17,266 nt of DNA. Origin: DATCJY01 sp036562565. Its GTDB lineage: Bacteria; Bacteroidota; Bacteroidia; Flavobacteriales_D; Sanyastnellaceae. Of the stretch, positions 14,024 through 17,266 are shown piece after piece. Location of the stretch: contig DATCJY010000075.1 in NCBI GenBank assembly GCA_036562565.1, positions 1-17,266 of the forward strand, given 5' to 3'. Each line of letters begins with the position of its first letter. The first letter of the stretch is position 1. The notes beneath the pieces were generated by a model. It saw nothing but the letters and a program-made list of their open reading frames with translations. It did no database searches and was not told the DNA's origin. The position numbers and the translations under genes were made by a program.

Positions 14024-14590
14024 TTAATGTTTTTTCTGGTAATGGTAAATGTCAAATGGGAATTCGTTAAGAGTGCCGGAGATGGCACGGCGCACATGTG
14101 TCTTGGTCCACTGCGATTCATCAATAGCCGGGAAGAATGTATCGGCATCATCGAACGATGCATCCACATGCGTGAGATACATTTCATCTACCAAGCCTTT
14201 CTCAAGAGCGAGTTTATAAATCTGTCCGCCACCGGTAATGAAAGCTTCTTCTTCACCATTGCTGCGCGCAAGTGAAATAGCCTCTTCCAGCGAAGTGCAG
14301 GTATAACATTCTTCCACCATGTAATCCTCGTTGCGCGAGATAATCACATTCACTCTGTTGGGGAGTGGACGGTATTTAGGAGGAATGCTTTCAAAACTCT
14401 TGCGGCCCATAATCACATGATGACCCCAAGTTGTTTCTTTGAAAAACTGCATGTCCTCACCCAAGTGCCAGAGCAAATCATTGTTGCGACCCAACTCATT
14501 GTTCTTACCAATGGCTGCGATGATGAATACCTTGAAAGGTGGTAAGTCGTTGATGTGCTCGGTGATGAGCGGTGGATTTTCTTCAATCAT
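14024..14590 (-). CDS. folA: Dihydrofolate reductase
   Basis: This 188-residue enzyme reduces dihydrofolate to tetrahydrofolate with NADPH, feeding thymidylate, purine and methionine synthesis in the cytosol. Clear motifs are FIIAAIGKNNELG (22-34), LLWHLGED (39-46) with catalytic acid D46, IMGRKSFESIP (60-70), VIISRN (82-87), ITGGGQIY (118-125) for NADPH and LTHV (139-142). The protein is about 25-30 residues longer than typical 160-residue DHFRs, mostly through about 18 residues before the first strand (MIEENPPLITEHINDLPP). I found no other good start before residue 47, so the extension is probably real. It is followed by the HupE-like gene after 3 nt. No clear TAnnTTTG element lies in the 65 nt upstream, so it may be read from the interrupted gene's transcript or from a non-consensus promoter. 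Confidence 0.96.
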   Translation of the reverse strand: MIEENPPLITEHINDLPPFKVFIIAAIGKNNELGRNNDLLWHLGEDMQFFKETTWGHHVIMGRKSFESIPPKYRPLPNRVNVIISRNEDYMVEECYTCTSLEEAISLARSNGEEEAFITGGGQIYKLALEKGLVDEMYLTHVDASFDDADTFFPAIDESQWTKTHVRRAISGTLNEFPFDIYHYQKKH

Positions 14591-14655
14591 GTATTCACTT
14601 AACGAAGGGCGAATTAAGCGAATAAATTTTAATGCAAGGCCATGGCGTGTTGCAA

Positions 14656-15699
14656 CTAGTCAAATGTCTCTTGCATAATCTTTTTCTTAAATGTAGGAAA
14701 CACATAACCCATCCTGAATCCGAGCGTGATATTGGGTGTTGAGAACTTGCCCTCATCCATCATGCCGAATATTCTAGGATGAAGAACGTACGGTTCCATA
14801 TCCAGTGGATCGATGCGATTATGATGTGTTACACTGCGATAGCGATAGCCTAAGCCGAAATAAGCATCATACACAAATCTACCTTTTATACCTTGGTAAC
14901 CAATCATTAGGTTGGCACTAAAAATTTCACGTGACACAGTAATGCTGTCTCAGTACATTACGGAATCAGGTGCAAAGCGTGCAGTGTTTTTGGGTCAAAG
15001 CTCACGATCGATATATTTATTTATACGCTTGAACTCGTTGCGGTGATAATCAATACCAAGAGAAACATACGGTCCGGTGGGTGCAGTTTTTTGTAAATAA
15101 AATTTCTCTTCGAGAGCGAAGCGATAACCTTTGGGATACATGATAGCGGCAGTAAGTTGAGTAGATAATGTTTTGTTATGTCTAAGCTCATAACTCAACT
15201 CCAGAGAAGGTTGCAAAACGTTGAACAACCTCAGTGGTGCCACTTTGAGCATATGATTTCCATTCTCTTTAGTGTAATTAGGTTTTCTGCCGAATGGATG
15301 ATTCATACTGCGATGGATAATGGTATCGCTTTGCAGATTTCGAATGGCAATCGGTGAAGCATAATTGAAGCGCTTGGGCGTGAAAGCGTCCACTATCATG
15401 CCATAACCACCATTGAAATAGAGATTGAGCCAAAAGGCAGCAGAGAGCTTAGGTATCACAATTACCTGATGCCTGGCAGTGTCATTTTGAACATAAAAAA
15501 TCAATGGCTCTTTTGAGCGTTTCTCAGTGAGGTGAACAGCACCGTTGTGTACCGACACAGTATCTTGTCTGTGTATTACTTGTTGTTCAGCATCGGGATA
15601 CACCTGCACGGTTTTGTAAGTTTTATTGAATAGCAATGCGCATGAGGAAAGCATGAGCACAAGAGTTACTAAAAGAAGAAGCCTTAGCCGATAGAACAT
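14656..15699 (-). pseudogene. Lipoprotein/outer-membrane-type protein gene interrupted by two in-frame TGA codons
   Basis: One frame runs 348 codons from ATG 15699 to TAG 14656 but contains TGA at 14997-14995 and at 14952-14950, 15 codons apart. The first part (234 codons) has a lipoprotein signal peptide with lipobox LSSC (Cys about 20). A beta-rich region follows, then strands of the outer-membrane barrel type (LQPSLELSYELR; TAAIMYPKGYRFALEEKFYL). The last part (93 codons from GTG 14937) continues the same style: FSANLMIGYQG, then FVYDAYFGLGYRYRSV and LGFRMGYVFP. The 14 codons between the stops read as ordinary protein sequence and no frameshift is needed, so the simplest view is one 347-residue protein with two nonsense changes (TGG or CGA to TGA). 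TGA ends other genes here normally. Alternatives are sequence error, or a truncated 234-residue lipoprotein still made. I do not recognise the family firmly. Confidence 0.75.
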
Positions 15700-15773
15700 A
15701 AAAATTAGTATGGTTAGCTGGAAGACGTGCTAAGGTGTGTATTGGTTGTCGGTCAATAATTTCAGATAAACTT

Positions 15774-17266
15774 TCAATGTTGTACCACAAGTTTTTTAGT
15801 TTCACCACCTTTTTCTCCATGAATTCTTAATAGATAGATTCCAGTATTGAGTTGTGACAACTGCAGTGTTTCTGAAAGCACTGATAATCCTGATTTTTCC
15901 AAAACAATATGTCCGGCCAAATCCATTACTTGAATGTAGTACATTGGAGTAGAGCTTTCTATCCGAGCGAGGTTATTGGCTGGTTGAGGATAAACCGTGA
16001 GTAGCGAGGTTGGAATAGAACCATCGGCAATTCCATTTGTTATGTCCATAATTGCTATATAGCCTTCAAAGGAATTGGGATTGAGTATATTGAATTGATA
16101 GGCATTAGGTGTAGTCATTTGCTGTGTGCTCTCAGTTGTACCAAATAGATAAAGCAGACCGTTCCGTGCATCTGCTAACTGTTGTCTCTCGGACAAATTT
16201 CCTCCATAGTAAGTACAATAGATCAATTCATAATCTTGGTTTAATAGCATGATGAAGCCATCATGATTGCCTTGTAAGGATGATTGGCTGGCATTGGATG
16301 AGGTAGGTAAGTTGTTGTAATTCGTATATCCACTCAGTACAATATGGTTGTTCCATTCAGTTATATTATTGAGCGATGTGCCGCTGGATTCACCCACATA
16401 ACTGGACCAAAGCAGTTCTCCTTGCGTGTTCATATGGAGAACAAAAGATGCTAGAATATGTGGCGTAGAATACAATGCATTATTGCTAATTGGTAAATTG
16501 TTTGATGTAGATGTTCCTGATACCCAAAGTCGATCATTACTATCAACCATCATGTCCATTCCAGTTTCAAAGCCTGAACCACCAAAGTATGTACTCCAAT
16601 TGAGTTGGTAATTACTATCAAACTGTGCAATAAATAAATCACTACCACCGGCATTCTCTTCTTGCAAAGAACCTGATGTAGACATACCTGTTGGAGATGA
16701 TGATTGTCCCATTATATAAATATTTCCTTGAGAATCTCCGTTGATACGCCATGCTTGATCGGCTTCGGAAGTACCCATTAATGTACAGTATTCGACTTGA
16801 CCATCGATCGACATAACCAACATGAAAGCATCAAAACCGCCAGCATTATTAGGTTGTGTTGCATCTGTTGTAGTAAAGTATTCACCAGAAGCTGTACTTC
16901 CCACACAAACCACTTTGTTATTGATAACGGCTAAGCCAAGAATTGCGTCATACTCATTTGTACCATACATCGTCAGCCATTCTATATTTCCGCTCAGGTC
17001 TAAACAACCAATGAAACCGTCTAATGACCCTGCATGCAATTGCTGATGACTTCCAATAGTGCCTTGCATATTATCAGCGAAACTGGTACCACAAAAGAAT
17101 AATTTATCGTTGTGAAAGACCATTTCTGTTAGGTTATCATTGCCTATACCACCAAAGTAGCTGCAGTATTTAAGGGTATGATCAGGATTGAATATAGCAA
17201 TGAAGGCATCTTCGTCTTGGGCAGCTCCTGAGTAGAACTGCTGAAATGCAGTTGGAGTCGTGGGTA
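15774..17266 (-). CDS. T9SS-exported SBBP-type beta-propeller protein (5' partial)
   Basis: The frame is open to the right edge (first full codon at 17264), so the N-terminus and signal peptide are outside the window; the ATG at 17123 is internal. About 400 residues form repeats of about 50-60 residues with the pattern Y-x-x-Y/M-G-G/T...D, then D-x-x-G-N/D-x-x-x-V/I-x-G-T/S. Examples are YCSYFGG, NWSTYFGGSGFETGMDM and IYCTYYGGN, typical of SBBP repeats in propeller proteins. The C-terminal 70 residues look like a type A T9SS sorting domain: VYPQPANNLARIE, then NTGIYLLRIHGEKGGETKKLVVQH in shortened form. The product is therefore probably secreted to the cell surface or medium through the Por system. 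No enzymatic motif is visible. It lies 74 nt upstream of the interrupted lipoprotein gene on the same strand, with no obvious terminator between. Confidence 0.88.
   Translation of the reverse strand, partial: PTTPTAFQQFYSGAAQDEDAFIAIFNPDHTLKYCSYFGGIGNDNLTEMVFHNDKLFFCGTSFADNMQGTIGSHQQLHAGSLDGFIGCLDLSGNIEWLTMYGTNEYDAILGLAVINNKVVCVGSTASGEYFTTTDATQPNNAGGFDAFMLVMSIDGQVEYCTLMGTSEADQAWRINGDSQGNIYIMGQSSSPTGMSTSGSLQEENAGGSDLFIAQFDSNYQLNWSTYFGGSGFETGMDMMVDSNDRLWVSGTSTSNNLPISNNALYSTPHILASFVLHMNTQGELLWSSYVGESSGTSLNNITEWNNHIVLSGYTNYNNLPTSSNASQSSLQGNHDGFIMLLNQDYELIYCTYYGGNLSERQQLADARNGLLYLFGTTESTQQMTTPNAYQFNILNPNSFEGYIAIMDITNGIADGSIPTSLLTVYPQPANNLARIESSTPMYYIQVMDLAGHIVLEKSGLSVLSETLQLSQLNTGIYLLRIHGEKGGETKKLVVQH

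Noticed and set aside
14940..14997. Selenocysteine insertion or TGA reassignment in the interrupted lipoprotein gene
   Set aside because: Other genes in the window end properly in TGA, and no convincing bacterial SECIS-like hairpin follows either TGA; only a 4-bp TGCA/TGCA pairing is visible after the first.

Overview
The window looks like an ordinary chromosomal segment of a free-living Bacteroidota bacterium, probably near Flavobacteriales. The signs are two secreted proteins with type IX secretion (T9SS) C-terminal sorting domains, a LytTR response regulator beside a multi-PAS HisKA_2 kinase, a MORN_2-repeat protein, an SBBP-type propeller protein, and several intergenic matches to the Bacteroidota -7 promoter element TAnnTTTG. 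I saw no tRNA, rRNA, CRISPR array, insertion sequence or phage gene.

Layout, left to right. (1) Positions 1-1579, + strand: the 3' part of an FtsX/MacB-type ABC permease with a histidine-rich periplasmic part, overlapping by 8 nt a DUF3299-like exported protein with a CxxC motif; this may be a metal-related export system. A terminator follows at 1605-1633. (2) 1667-5284, - strand: lepA (elongation factor 4) with its own promoter, and a secreted lamin-tail-domain plus triple Ig-like (Big_2) protein with a T9SS tail and its own terminator. (3) 5415-5747, + strand: a small, very basic exported protein. (4) 5773-10647, - strand: an apparent three-gene signalling operon in the order exported MORN-repeat protein, cytoplasmic multi-PAS histidine kinase, LytTR response regulator. 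(5) 10663-11235: a 570-nt A+T-rich non-coding divergent region with an abrupt local GC-skew flip, direct repeats and an inverted repeat. (6) 11236-13298, + strand: rpiB and an exported M28 zinc peptidase, closed by a strong terminator. (7) 13454-17266, - strand: a HupE/UreJ-like membrane protein and folA (3-nt gap), a lipoprotein/outer-membrane-type gene interrupted by two in-frame TGA codons, and the 3' part of a T9SS-exported SBBP propeller protein running off the right edge.

How the genes relate. The MORN protein, kinase and regulator probably form one expression unit, with the regulator acting through a LytTR DNA-binding domain on targets that cannot be read here. The ABC permease and DUF3299-like protein are translationally coupled. 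The remaining genes are housekeeping (lepA, rpiB, folA) or surface/secreted proteins. No clearly new defence, mobile or biosynthetic system is visible. The points most worth a second look are the doubly TGA-interrupted gene, the MORN-kinase-regulator operon, the histidine-rich ABC/DUF3299 pair and the structured divergent intergenic region.
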